From assembly GCA_963555705.1 (NCBI GenBank), contig OY743184.1, positions 29,978,639 through 30,042,638 on the forward strand: 64,000 nucleotides of DNA. The letters are read 5' to 3'. Under the pieces are notes generated by a model, which saw only the letters and a list, made by a program, of their open reading frames with translations, ran no database searches and had not been told where the DNA came from. The DNA is from Ligustrum vulgare. Lineage: Eukaryota; Streptophyta; Magnoliopsida; Lamiales; Oleaceae. Positions within the stretch are counted from its first letter, which is position 1, and every line of letters begins with the position of its first letter. Position numbers and translations under genes: made by a program. Positions 1 through 9,511 of this stretch are shown piece after piece.

Positions 1-1134
1 CGATGGAATCCCTGCACGTGGCGGCGATAGGTTTGGTGCTAGCTGAGGGAATTAGAGATGTTTTGGGTGGTTGGTTGTGCGAAATCGCGGCCAGACCGAG
101 CCTGTGAAGCTTGGTGCTTGTGGCTTTTCGGCGACGGAAACTCCGGTAGGTTGAGGTAGATTATGGGTATTGCTTTTAATTTGGTTTCGGGTTTGATTTT
201 TTTTTTGGGGGTTTGGCTCAGATTTGGGAGTTGGGCAGGGGGCGGTTTGTGGTGGTGATGTGGTCACGACAGTGGTTGGCCGTGTGTGGTTGGGGCGTTT
301 GGTTGTGGCGACTGGTGGTGGTGATCTTGTGTCTGGCTCGTGGTGTTGGATTGGTGGTGGTGTGGAGGTTCGACATTACGGTGATGTTACAGGGGGCGGT
401 TTGGAGTTGGGCAAGGTTGGAAGCGATAGGCTCGAGGCTGCTATGGTGGTGCCTTGGCTCGGCCTTGGTTCGGTGAAGGGGCTGCGGTGTGCGAATTTGG
501 TGTGGGTGCAGACGGTGGTTGGGTGGTTTGGCAACGGCTGTGGTGTTGCTCAGGGTTATAGGCTGACTGTGGCGGTGGTGGATTTGCAGACAACAACTTT
601 GCCGATGGTAGAAATTGAGAGAAATATACCTTTGCTGGAGGCGGTTGCATTGGTTTCGATAATGGAGTTGGGGGATTAAATTAATAGTTGATTTAGGTGT
701 TAAACATGGTAGCTTAGGTTAAAATCTTGGTTTATGGAAATCTTGTAAAATTTTTGGAAATGAGTATCGATTGCGTAAGGAAAAACTTGGGGAGGAAGAA
801 GCTGGTGAATAGGTTGGGTCAAAAGATGACTTATTGGGTTTTTAAATGGGCCCGAATGATTGGTAACAAAAAAAACATTTGGACTCGATAAGTTGGATTG
901 GACTAAAATATTTCAAATTGGGACTTAATAAAATTAATACTTGGACTTTTGAAAATAAACTGTGATATTAAAATATTTTTGATAAAATTGAAATTAGACT
1001 AAGTCTTTAAATAAGTTTAATTTCACTTAATTGGCTAGACGAATACTCCTTTAAATTAAATGGAAAAGCCGTAGCGACGCGCACTTAGAGTTCTAAATAT
1101 TTTATAAAGAATTTAAAAATTCCCGGTCGCTACA
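1..1134 (-). repeat. T1 3' LTR, cut by the window edge
   Basis: Long terminal repeat of T1, read on the minus strand. It begins at 1134 with TGTAGCGACC, directly after the end of pol, and runs off the left edge. Positions 391-886 match 16717-17212 in the opposite LTR almost base for base at a constant offset of 16326. Bases 1-390 have no counterpart there, so the other LTR has a deletion of about 385 bp. The stretch 200-680 is G/T-rich on the plus strand and gives long frames on both strands; I treat these as chance. Confidence 0.85.
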
Positions 1135-4100
1135 ACCCTACCACCTTAAAATAATTTCGTCCTCGAAATTTAAAACTTACTTGGTCTAAAATATCTGGAT
1201 ACTTGGCCAGAATATCTTCTTCTTTCTCCCATGTAGCCTCATCGCTACCATGTCTACCCCACTGGACTTTGACTAGAGAAATTTCTTTATTTCTTAGGAC
1301 ATGGACTTTTCTATCAATGATGCACGTGGGTGCCTCTTCATAATATAGATTCTTCTGAATTTGGATTGACTGAAAGTTCTCCACGTGACTGGGATCGTGG
1401 ACATACTTTCTCAACAGAGAGATGTGAAAAACATTGTGTATAGCCGAGAGTTCGGGTGGCAATGCTAGACGATAAGCCACATTACCTACTTTCTCCAATA
1501 TTTCAAAAGGTCCGATAAATCGAGGCCTTAATTTCCCTTTCTTGCCAAAACGAATAGTGCCCTTCATAGGAGAGATTTTCAAAAATACTTTCTCTCCAAT
1601 CTCGAATTCCAAGTCTTTCCTCCTCTGATCGGCATAGCTTTTCTGTCTGTCCTGAGCAGTTTTAATTCGTAATCTGATTTTCTCGATAGCCCCTACGGTC
1701 TTTTCAATTAATTCGGGACTCAATAACTTCCTCTCGCCAACCTCATCCCAATATACCGGCGATCGACATCTTCGCCCATACAGTGCTTCAAACGGTGCCA
1801 TACCAATGGTAGCCTGGAAACTGTTATTGTAAGCAAACTCCACCAATGGCAAGTGAGCTTCCCAATTGCCGCTTAGGTCCAACACACAGGCTCTAAGCAT
1901 ATCCTCTAAAGTCTGAATGGTGCGTTCAGACTGCCCGTCTGTCTGCGGGTGGTAAGCGGTACTAAAATTTAATTTAGTCCCCATAGCTGTGTGTAGGCTC
2001 TTCCAAAATCTCGAAGTGAATCTCGGACCCCTATCTGAAACGATAGACGATGGAACCCCGTGAAGTCGAACTATCTCCCTGATATAAATCTGGGCCAAGT
2101 GATCTATACTGAGAGTCCTCCGCACTGGAAGAAAATGGGCTGACTTTGTAAGTCGGTCTACAATAACCCAGATGGCGTCATGTCCACTCACTGTTCTTGG
2201 TAAAGCTGTTAGGAAATCCATGGAAATCTTCTCCCATTTCCATTCCGGAATATCTAAAGGATTTAGCAGTCCTGACGGTCTCTGATGTTCAGCCTTGACC
2301 TGCTGGCAGGTCATGCATCGTGAGACAAACTTGGCAATGCATCCTTTCATATTCCTCCACGAGAATGTGGTACGCAAATCTCGATACATCTTTGTTCCTC
2401 CTGGGTGAGCTGCATACGGAGCTGAGTGGGCTTCCCTCAATATTTCATTCCTGATCTGATCATCTTTCGGTACACACAGGCGACCCTTGAATAGTAGTGC
2501 CTTATCGCTTCCGATTTCAAAATCTGCTCTCTTGCCAGTTCCAACTTCGGCTTTGATCTTTCCCAAGAACTTATCACTTTCCTGAGCCATCACAATTCTG
2601 CTTCTCAAATCTGGCTTAACCGTCAAATTTTCCAATCTATTAGAACTTTGGATTTCTGGGTTTCTCACCTCAATTCTCAACTTCTGAAAATCCCGAATCA
2701 ATTGTTCTTGAACTGTTCCCAAAGCAGATAATTGACCCACGTCCTTCCTGCTTAGTGCATCTGCAACCTTATTAGCCTTACCAGGGTGGTAAAGAATAGT
2801 ACAATCATAATCCTTCACCAGTTCCAACCATCGACGCTGTCTCATGTTCAATTCCTTCTGAGTGAAGAAATATTTGAGACTCTTATGGTCGGTGTAAATC
2901 TCGCACTTACTCCCATATAGGTAATGTCGCCAAATCTTAAGGGCGTGCACAACAGCTGCCAGTTCTAGATCATGCGTCGGATAGTTTTTCTCGTATGGCT
3001 TCAACTGTCTCGAAGCATAGGCAATCACTTTACCTTTTTGCATCAACACACATCCCAAACTATGTTTCGAGGCATCACTGTATATCACAAAATCCTCGGA
3101 TCCATCCGGCACGATTAACACTGGTGTTGAAACCAGTCTATTCTTCAATTCCTGGAAGCTTCGTTCACACTGCTCTGTCCACTGGAATTTTACACCTTTT
3201 CGTGTCAACTGAGTCATGGGACCCGCTATCTTGGAGAAACCCTCTATAAATCGCCGGTAATATCCAGCTAGTCCCAAAAAGCTTCTTACATCACCGGCAT
3301 TCGCTGGCGTAGTCCAATTACTCACTGTCTCCACTTTTGACGGATCAACTTCGATGCCATTGATTGTAACAATATGACCCAGAAAGCCTATCTTCTCCAG
3401 CCAAAATTCACATTTCTTAAACTTGGCGAATAGCTTTTCTGCCCGTAGTGTCTCCAACACGATTCTCAGATGTTCTGTATGCTGTTGTGAATCTTTAGAA
3501 TAGACCAGAATATCGTCAATGAAGACAATGACGAACTTATCCAAGTACTGATGGAAAACCCGGTTCATCAAGTCCATAAATACTGCAGGCGCGTTCGTAA
3601 GACCGAATGGCATCACCGTGAACTCATAGTGTCCATATCGAGTCCTGAACGCTGTTTTTTGTATATCCGAAGACTTGATCTTCAATTGATGGTAACCGGA
3701 CCTTAAGTCCATCTTTGAAAATACCGCAGCTCCTTTCAGTTGATCGAATAAATCTTCGATTCTGGGCAAGGGGTACTTGTTCTTTATCGTCAACTTGTTC
3801 AATTCCCGATAGTCTATGCACATTCTCATACTGCCATCCTTCTTCTTCACAAATAGCACAGGTGCTCCCCACGGGGACACACTTGGCCTAATAAAGCCCT
3901 TCTCTAGTAATTCTTCCTGTTGGACCTTCAGTTCTTGCAATTCTTTCGGTGCCATACGATACAGGGCTTTCGAAACAGGGGCAGCTCCTGGCACCAGGTC
4001 AATAGCAAATTCCACTTGCCTATCAGGCGGAGTACTAGATAGGTCTTCTGGAAATACATTTTGAAAGTCACACACAACTGGCACTGACTCCAATTTGATT

Positions 4101-4569
4101 TCCTCGGCAGGCTTTCCTTGGAGGTTAACCAGATAACTCTGACAGTTTCCCTTGGCAATCAGCTTTTCGGCTTGCATAGTCGAGATAAGGCGAGGAAGTA
4201 CTTTAACCTTCGAACCGTAAAATCTGAAAACCTCATCCCCATTCTTCCGAAATACTACTTCTTTCTCATGGCACATGATCGCGGCACGGTTAGAGCTCAG
4301 CCAATCCATTCCTAGGATAATGTCGAAATCCTTCATTGGAATAATATTCAGGTCTGCTTCAAGTACTATTCCGTCTAAATCTATTCGTACAGACTTGACT
4401 ATCCTATTAGTATCGAGAATTTCTCCTGATGGTAAGCTTACTTCAAGCACACTACCATTCGTTTCACCCACTAAATTCAATCTAGTTAAGCATGAGTCGG
4501 AAATAAATGAATGTGTGGCACCCGAATCTGTTAGGACGTATACGGGAATACCAGAAACAGATAAAATTC
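1130..4569 (-). CDS. pol: T1 pol: protease, reverse transcriptase, RNase H, integrase, chromodomain
   Basis: The only intact long polyprotein in the window. Numbering is for the 1116 residues from position 4480; the frame opens further upstream to 4569 and includes the protease active site DSGATHSF (about 4500-4530). RT spans about 170-370 with FIDD at 320-323. RNase H spans about 462-580 (YSDAS, YTDHKS, ADALS). The integrase zinc finger has H685, H692, C722 and C725, and the catalytic triad is D755, D816, E852. A GPF module lies near 990 and a chromodomain at about 1048-1098 (VKVQW, EATWE). That order and the chromodomain fit Tekay/Del chromoviruses. The TAG stop at 1130-1132 lies inside the 3' LTR. 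The first coding base here is the predicted acceptor of the upstream intron. The intact frame means T1 may be young or under recent selection; expression is not shown. Confidence 0.93.
1135..1151 (-). other. T1 polypurine tract
   Basis: Purine-rich run on the minus strand (AAGGTGGTAGGG core) next to the LTR start at 1134. It would prime plus-strand DNA synthesis. It lies inside the last codons of pol, so coding and priming functions overlap. Confidence 0.75.
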
Positions 4570-4660
4570 CTGTTATCGTCGTTCATATTATTAATTCGAG
4601 CAAAGCATGATACATGAAATTAAGTAATATAAGTATATGAATGCTGAAATAATGGTATAC
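4570..4660 (-). other. probable 91-bp spliceosomal intron between gag and protease of T1
   Basis: On the minus strand the segment starts GTATAC after GCAG and ends TAACAG before G. It is AT-rich and has stops in the reading frame. Removing it joins the gag-PR linker codons upstream to the protease codons downstream in one frame. Introns in Ty3/gypsy elements are known, for example in Ogre. Without it, protease would have no in-frame link to gag. Confidence 0.6.
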
Positions 4661-4707
4661 CTGCAATCACGTCGGAGTTCTCAACGGCGTCCATGGCAAA
4701 TACCCTA
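4661..4707 (-). pseudogene. gag: T1 gag-protease linker, separated from gag by T2
   Basis: Reads RVFAMDAVENSDVIAG on the minus strand, a form typical of the linker between the zinc knuckle and protease of Tekay-type elements. It continues the gag frame that stops at 13531, on the far side of T2. The last five bases (4703-4707) are one copy of the target duplication. Confidence 0.8.
4703..4707. repeat. target site duplication CCCTA, left copy
   Basis: CCCTA directly precedes the TG of the T2 LTR. The same five bases follow the terminal CA at 13527-13531. Confidence 0.9.
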
Positions 4708-5224
4708 TGTGACGACCCGAATTCTCTTCCATTCGAGTGCCACTAAAAGTGACTCATATCATATTATCGAGACTTAAATAGTAATGTAAAATTATTCAAA
4801 AGAATAATTAGAATCCCATAATTTTATTTGTGAATAAAAATAGAACATAATTTTCTTACATAAAGTTCAACATAATTATCTCATCAATCTTAACCACTTT
4901 TGCCACTTCCATGTTGACCGCCTCGAACCTTCAATTATCTGAAAATGGTAAATATCGTGGAGTGAGATTTATAAAATCCCAGTAAGTATACCAAGCATAA
5001 TTTTCTTTTGAAAGCATATGGATCATTTTCATCATAACATAGGATAGGATCGAAATCCTCATAAACATAGAGAGACACAAGAATTTTACCGAACTTAGAT
5101 GGCAAGAATTCTTATGTGTAGCGCTACTAAACTCCGGTCCCCTTAGCATAATCATAAACATATCATATGGGACCAATAGCAATCTTGTGAGATTGATTTC
5201 ATAGCAATGATCCAAACATTTTCA

Positions 5225-5836
5225 TAAAAACATAAGATAAGTACTTGTCATAAAAACATACTTACTTTTCATAAAAACATAAGGTGTATTTACCTTTCAT
5301 AAAAACATACTTACTTTTCATAAAAACATAAGATATACTTACTTGTCATAAAAACATACTTACTTTTCATAAAAACATAAGGTGTATTTACCTTTCATAA
5401 AAACATACTTACTTTTCATAAAAACATAAGATATACTTACTTGTCATAAAAACATACTTACTTTTCATAAAAACATAAGGTGTATTTACCTTTCATAAAA
5501 ACATACTTACTTTTCATAAAAACATAAGATATACTTACTTGTCATAAAAACATACTTACTTTTCATAAAAACATAAGGTGTATTTACCTTTCATAAAAAC
5601 ATACTTACTTTTCATAAAAACATAAGATATACTTACTTGTCATAAAAACATACTTACTTTTCATAAAAACATAAGGTGTATTTACCTTTCATAAAAACAT
5701 ACTTACTTTTCATAAAAACATAAGATATACTTACTTGTCATAAAAACATACTTACTTTTCATAAAAACATAAGGTGTATTTACCTTTCATAAAAACATAC
5801 TTACTTTTCATAAAAACATAAGATATACTTACCTTT
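5225..5836. repeat. 98-bp minisatellite in T2 3' LTR, six units
   Basis: Units start at 5243, 5341, 5439, 5537, 5635 and 5733, exactly 98 bp apart. Each unit is four variants of a roughly 24-bp subunit with the core CATAAAAACATA. The other LTR has five units. Confidence 0.93.
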
Positions 5837-6059
5837 TAAAAGATTAAAATGAAGTGTAGTAGTAAATGGACCAAAACTTTCTTGACCACCTTGAATTTCT
5901 CTTACTTGTGGATTTTGTCAAGAGATTGGAAATAAGTGTATATGTGTAGAGTTGTGTGTAAAAGAGATGGGTTTAAATAGATGTATAAAGTTGGCATATT
6001 GTAAACATAATCATTCAATTCTATTAATTTTAACACATCCTTTTCTTAAAGTAAAGCAC

Positions 6060-6548
6060 CATTCATATACTTTTCCATATTTATACAAACAATATGCTCT
6101 TCATGATTATATATAATGGAGTCTTATCAATCATTCATATACTTTTCCATATTTATACAAATATTATGCTCTTCATGATTATATATAATGGAGTCTTATC
6201 AATCATTCATATACTTTTCCATATTTATACAAATATTATGCTCTTCATGATTATATATAATGGAGTATATAAATCATTCATATACTTTTCCATATTTATA
6301 CAAATATTATGCTCTTCATGATTATATATAATGGAGTATATAAATCATTCATATACTTTTCCATATTTATACAAATATTATGCTCTTCATGATTACATAT
6401 AATGGAGTCTTATCAATCATTCATATACTTTTCCATATTTATACAAATATTATGCTCTTCATGATTATATATAATGGAGTATATAAATCATTCATATACT
6501 TTTCCATATTTATACAAATATTATGCTCTTCATGATTACATATAATGG
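6060..6548. repeat. about 72-bp minisatellite in T2 3' LTR, seven units
   Basis: Repeats of a unit beginning TTCATATACTTTTCC with a TATATATAATGGAGT end. The last segment of each unit alternates between two versions. The other LTR has six units. The repeated frame starting MLFMIIYNG is a by-product of the repeat, not a gene. Confidence 0.9.
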
Positions 6549-6843
6549 AACCTCTCATGCTTGCATATATTTTCTTAATTTAAATAATAAAAGTAATTTT
6601 TGTACAAATAAATATTGGGATAACATTGAATTAAGTACTTAGACTTAATATACTTTAAATCAAGAGAATGGAGATATTTTTAGAAATTCGGAATTTAATT
6701 TAAAATCGAACGATCTCGATTATTTCTTGACTTGGCTATACGAATACGTCGTGGCGTTAACTTAATAAAAATGGGTGAAATAGTAGCGACACGATTTTCT
6801 ATTAAAATAATTATTAATCGCGTAAAAATTCTTGGTCGCTACA

Positions 6844-6860
6844 AACTTACCCCCTTAAAA
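6844..6860 (-). other. T2 polypurine tract
   Basis: TTTTAAGGGGGTAAGTT on the minus strand, directly against the LTR start at 6843. It is closely related to the T1 tract. Confidence 0.8.
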
Positions 6861-7085
6861 TAATTTCGTCCTCGAAATTAATCTTACTTGATCTTATGAT
6901 TTCTGAACACTTAATCAGAATCTCTTCTTCTTCTTCTTATGTAGCATCATCGCTACCATATTTAACCCAACCATATTTAACCCACTGGACTTTGACTAAA
7001 TGCATCAATTTGTTTTCTTAAGACATGGACTTTTCTATCAATAATAGACATATGTCTACTCATAAATTCTTCTGAATCAAAATGA
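6861..7085 (-). pseudogene. pol: T2 remnant of the 3' end of pol (chromodomain region)
   Basis: Plus-strand text from the polypurine tract to about 7085 follows T1 1140-1345, including the GATGAAGC-type stretch that encodes the chromodomain end. It is shortened and frame-broken. This is all that remains of pol in T2. It shows that T2 comes from a T1-like element by replacement of the centre. Confidence 0.75.
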
Positions 7086-7462
7086 AAATTCCCAATCGTA
7101 TGTGATATTTCATCATATCTTGTAGTATTCATGTAACTTGTCATTTATCATCGTATCATGTGACCTCAAATATTCGTATTAATATCTCTAAAATTTCAAT
7201 AAATCTTTACTAACATATCATACCATAATAATTTGTCATTTCTTCTTATCACCAAATATCCCAAAATAATTAAAACGATTACCTGAATATTCTCTATGTA
7301 ATATACCCAAACATGTTATTCACATATCAACATAATCATCAGTTTATCTTTCCAATATTTGTAACCCAAAATTTCTGCAAAATTCAATAAACAAATATCT
7401 CCCAAATAATTAAAATTCTTAACTCAAATATCATAACATTTCCCGTAAGGTATTCCTTTCAC
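7086..7462. other. AT-rich stretch without a recognisable gene
   Basis: No long frame or motif. The plus strand is rich in A, T and C and poor in G, like 9700-10300, so the two stretches may be the original flanks of the cargo. Confidence 0.5.
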
Positions 7463-7741
7463 TTGCACAAACTTATTAATCCTGATTCAATACAGTCCTT
7501 ATTTCACTTTCACGTATCCCCGTATTATTTCTATACCTTGATTATTATATCAAAATATCAGTACCCAAAATCCAAGAAAATATTCCATATCTCAAATCCC
7601 GTCATCATCAAATCTTCCTTTTATCAAGAAAGTAAACGGCGCATAAACTCTTGTTCCCTCTTTTCCATTATTCTATTCCGCGCTTTCTTGCTGGAATCAA
7701 TATCACGCGGATTCCCTCCAATCCTTAATGCTTTTAAATAG
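7463..7741 (+). other. unrecognised 92-codon frame overlapping the next ORF
   Basis: The first half is low-complexity and probably not coding. The last 34 codons (about 7634-7741) have more ordinary composition and end in a TAG that overlaps the first ATG of the next ORF by 14 bases. In Betaflexiviridae the coat protein often ends by overlapping the nucleic-acid-binding protein in this way, so this could be the tail of a truncated upstream viral gene. I do not recognise the sequence, and chance is a fair alternative. Confidence 0.25.
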
Positions 7742-8327
7742 TTCATGCTGGGAAGAGGTTAGATCCATCAAAAACATGGATATCATTCTTACAAACATTC
7801 GCAAGTATTATTCCAGTCTTCCAATGAATGATCTGAGGAAAATTTATCGAATAAGACTCGAAAGATTGAGGTTGCTGATGGCTCATGGTGTTTCAGAAGA
7901 TGTTCGCTGGTTGATCGAAGCAAAGGTTCGACTATCTGGTGAATTACCTATGACATTTCCAAAGCACATGCCTGGTTTAAGAAAAAGCACCTTCGCAAAG
8001 AAACGAAGAGCAAAAAGGCTGAATGGTTGCTACAAATGTGCTCGTTGGAACTGTGATACTCGTTGCAAAACAGTAGGATATTCTTCTACTAATCGGGATG
8101 ATAAAATCAAATTCATAAAGGGTGGACTGAGTAAGGAGTTTTTTGATGATATTCGACTGACTCTTGAGACGCACCCAAGTGGTTATGTGCAACGTGAACT
8201 TCTCTCCTTATACGCTCAGTTTAACGAGGACAAAAATCGTTATAGTCTCCAAAATATAATAGCAAAAGATCCTGTTTGCCAGTCTGTTTTACAAAATGAG
8301 GCTTCTGGCAGTTCAACAATGATATAA
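7728..8327 (+). CDS. virus-like cysteine-rich nucleic-acid-binding protein (199 aa), cargo of T2
   Basis: Complete frame, ATG to TAA. The Met at residue 17 (7776) has a better start context (A at -3, G at +4), so the protein may be 183 aa. The N-terminal half is helical and basic. Residues 85-97 (RKSTFAKKRRAKR) are an arginine/lysine patch followed by four cysteines at 101, 104, 109 and 113 (C-x2-C-x4-C-x3-C), then KIKFIKGG. A basic patch next to a short zinc-finger-like cysteine cluster is the layout of the small 3'-terminal nucleic-acid-binding proteins of vitiviruses, carlaviruses and allexiviruses, which bind RNA and act in silencing suppression or host regulation. The acidic C-terminal tail from about 145 is extra. 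I infer an endogenised viral gene; a host zinc-finger protein is less likely. Both the intact frame and the position 297 bp before LOG suggest that the two arrived together. Confidence 0.6.
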   Translation: MLLNSSCWEEVRSIKNMDIILTNIRKYYSSLPMNDLRKIYRIRLERLRLLMAHGVSEDVRWLIEAKVRLSGELPMTFPKHMPGLRKSTFAKKRRAKRLNGCYKCARWNCDTRCKTVGYSSTNRDDKIKFIKGGLSKEFFDDIRLTLETHPSGYVQRELLSLYAQFNEDKNRYSLQNIIAKDPVCQSVLQNEASGSSTMI

Positions 8328-8623
8328 GGTAAATCTCTTGATACACATTTAAAATATTTTGCTGTTTTCTTTCACGCGTTTTGGAAATAAAATATATTTT
8401 CCTTTCTCGAGTTTTGATAAAGCTGGAAATAAATCACCGAAAGGTGATATCTTTGGTAAAACAGTCAAAAGTTGGCCGATTTTGTCAAAAGTAAATCTTT
8501 ACTTTTTCATAATCAATCAAAAACAGTAAATTTTTTCGGCTTTAAATAGCCAAACATATTTCATAGTTCAGGCATCCCAAAATCACATCTTCTTCGTAAG
8601 TTTTCTCTTCTATACTATCAAAG
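8328..8623 (+). promoter_or_regulatory. intergenic leader with TATA-like box upstream of LOG
   Basis: AT-rich spacer without a frame. It contains TTTAAATAG (about 8541-8549) within GGCTTTAAATAGCC, about 80 bases before the LOG ATG, followed by a C/T-rich stretch like a plant 5' leader. If the segment came from an RNA virus it could instead be a subgenomic leader; sequence alone cannot decide. Confidence 0.4.
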
Positions 8624-9277
8624 ATGGAAGCACCAAAACTTCGACAGATCAAAACTATTTGTGTATTTTGTGGATCAAAAGTGGGGAAAGGCTTCAGTTA
8701 TCTAGAAGCGGCCGTAGATCTTGGAAAGAAACTGGGGGAAAAAGGTATCACTCTTGTGTATGGGGGTGGTAGCAGTGGTCTAATGGGTTGTGTTTCCCAA
8801 TCTGCTCTTGCAGAGAAATCAAAAGTAATCGGTGTCATACCTGTCCCTTTGGTAGATGTTGCAGGCAAAACACCCTCGCATGAAGTTCAAACCTTATCCA
8901 TCCATGAACGCATAACTTGTATGCTATATGGTTCTGATGCCTTTATAGCCCTGCCCGGAGGTTTTGGTACCTTAGAAGAAATCTTTAACATTACCTCGTG
9001 GGCTCAACTAGATCTCCATACTAAGCCTATTGGGCTTCTGAATGTTAACAATTTCTTTGATGGTTTGTTAACCTTTCTTGATTATGCTGTGGAACAGGGA
9101 TTCATCTCTCCATTTTCCAGAAGGCTTCTTATTTCTGCTCCTACTATTGATGAACTACTGGATAAGATGCAGTCATATATCTCAATACAAGATCCAGCAG
9201 GGGTTAAGATAGATTGGTCGCAAGGAAGGGGAATCAAGCGAAAATGGAGTCCGGTTAATGTAAACTTAACTTTATGA
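8624..9277 (+). CDS. LOG: LOG-type cytokinin riboside 5'-monophosphate phosphoribohydrolase, intronless (217 aa)
   Basis: LOG enzymes release active cytokinin base from its nucleoside monophosphate in one step. The frame is complete, and 217 aa is the usual length. Seen: N-terminal CVFCGS (13-18), GGGSSGLMG (47-55), HER (94-96) and PGGFGTLEE (111-119), the lysine-decarboxylase-like family signature with the catalytic Glu at 119; R96 is the probable catalytic Arg. The Lys that normally follows this Arg is Ile97, and the next residues (TCMLYG) also differ from typical plant LOGs, so activity is not certain. The ATG context (AAAG before, G after) is good. Plant LOG genes normally have several introns, so one uninterrupted frame implies passage through RNA. 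It lies antisense to T2, between the virus-like ORF and three hairpins. No frame damage is visible. Confidence 0.93.
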   Translation: MEAPKLRQIKTICVFCGSKVGKGFSYLEAAVDLGKKLGEKGITLVYGGGSSGLMGCVSQSALAEKSKVIGVIPVPLVDVAGKTPSHEVQTLSIHERITCMLYGSDAFIALPGGFGTLEEIFNITSWAQLDLHTKPIGLLNVNNFFDGLLTFLDYAVEQGFISPFSRRLLISAPTIDELLDKMQSYISIQDPAGVKIDWSQGRGIKRKWSPVNVNLTL

Positions 9278-9511
9278 ATCTTAGAATAGGTGGGGGTAGA
9301 GTACGGAGTATTCTTACTCTCGAGACACCCCTCTAATTTCCTAGGATTTTCCTTAATGTTTAAATCTTGTGTGTACCTCAAAGGTTCCAGGTGGTAGATT
9401 ACGGAGTATTCTTACTCTCGAAACACACCTCTTTGAAGGTTTCTTTATTTCCTCAAAAGGTCAGAGGTGGTAGGATACGGCTACTCCGGAAACACATCTC
9501 TCAATTTGAGG
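9277..9511 (+). ncRNA. three tandem hairpins after LOG
   Basis: Three related units, 9277-9348, 9376-9439 and 9451-9511. Each has an outer stem (AATCTTAG/CTAGGATT; CCTCAAAG/CTTTGAAGG; CCTCAAA/TTTGAGG), a middle stem of AGGTGG-type against ACACCTCT-type, and an inner hairpin. The inner loop is GAGTA-TTCT-TACTC in units 1 and 2 and CGG-CTACT-CCG in unit 3. Outer stem sequences differ while pairing is kept, as expected for a selected RNA structure. They could be a 3' UTR stability or translation element. Call is inference from pairing only. Confidence 0.6.

Larger units (their letters stand above)
4708..6843 (-). repeat. T2 3' LTR (2136 bp)
   Basis: Bounded by TGTGACG at 4708 and CTACA at 6843. 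By eye it is nearly identical to 11558-13526 outside the minisatellites. It is 167 bp longer because it has one more unit in each of its two internal minisatellites. Confidence 0.92.

Noticed and set aside
213..679. Long GC-rich frames on both strands (also 16706-16978)
   Set aside because: They lie in the T1 LTR, have G/V/W-biased low-information composition and recur only because the LTR is duplicated.
4931..5215. 94-aa minus-strand ORF in both T2 LTRs (also 11781-12065)
   Set aside because: The two copies are LTR duplicates; no domain, no conserved family known to me, and likely LTR non-coding sequence.
5225..5836. Regular repeats that could suggest a CRISPR array
   Set aside because: Units are contiguous 98-bp minisatellite copies without unique spacers, in a eukaryotic LTR.
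6094..6321. Repeated small ORF (MLFMIIYNG...), again at 12848-13075
   Set aside because: It is the roughly 72-bp minisatellite read in frame, without start context or conservation.
8624..9277. Bacterial contamination as the origin of LOG
   Set aside because: The protein reads as plant-type and is embedded in a plant retrotransposon with an intact target duplication; no other bacterial sequence is present.
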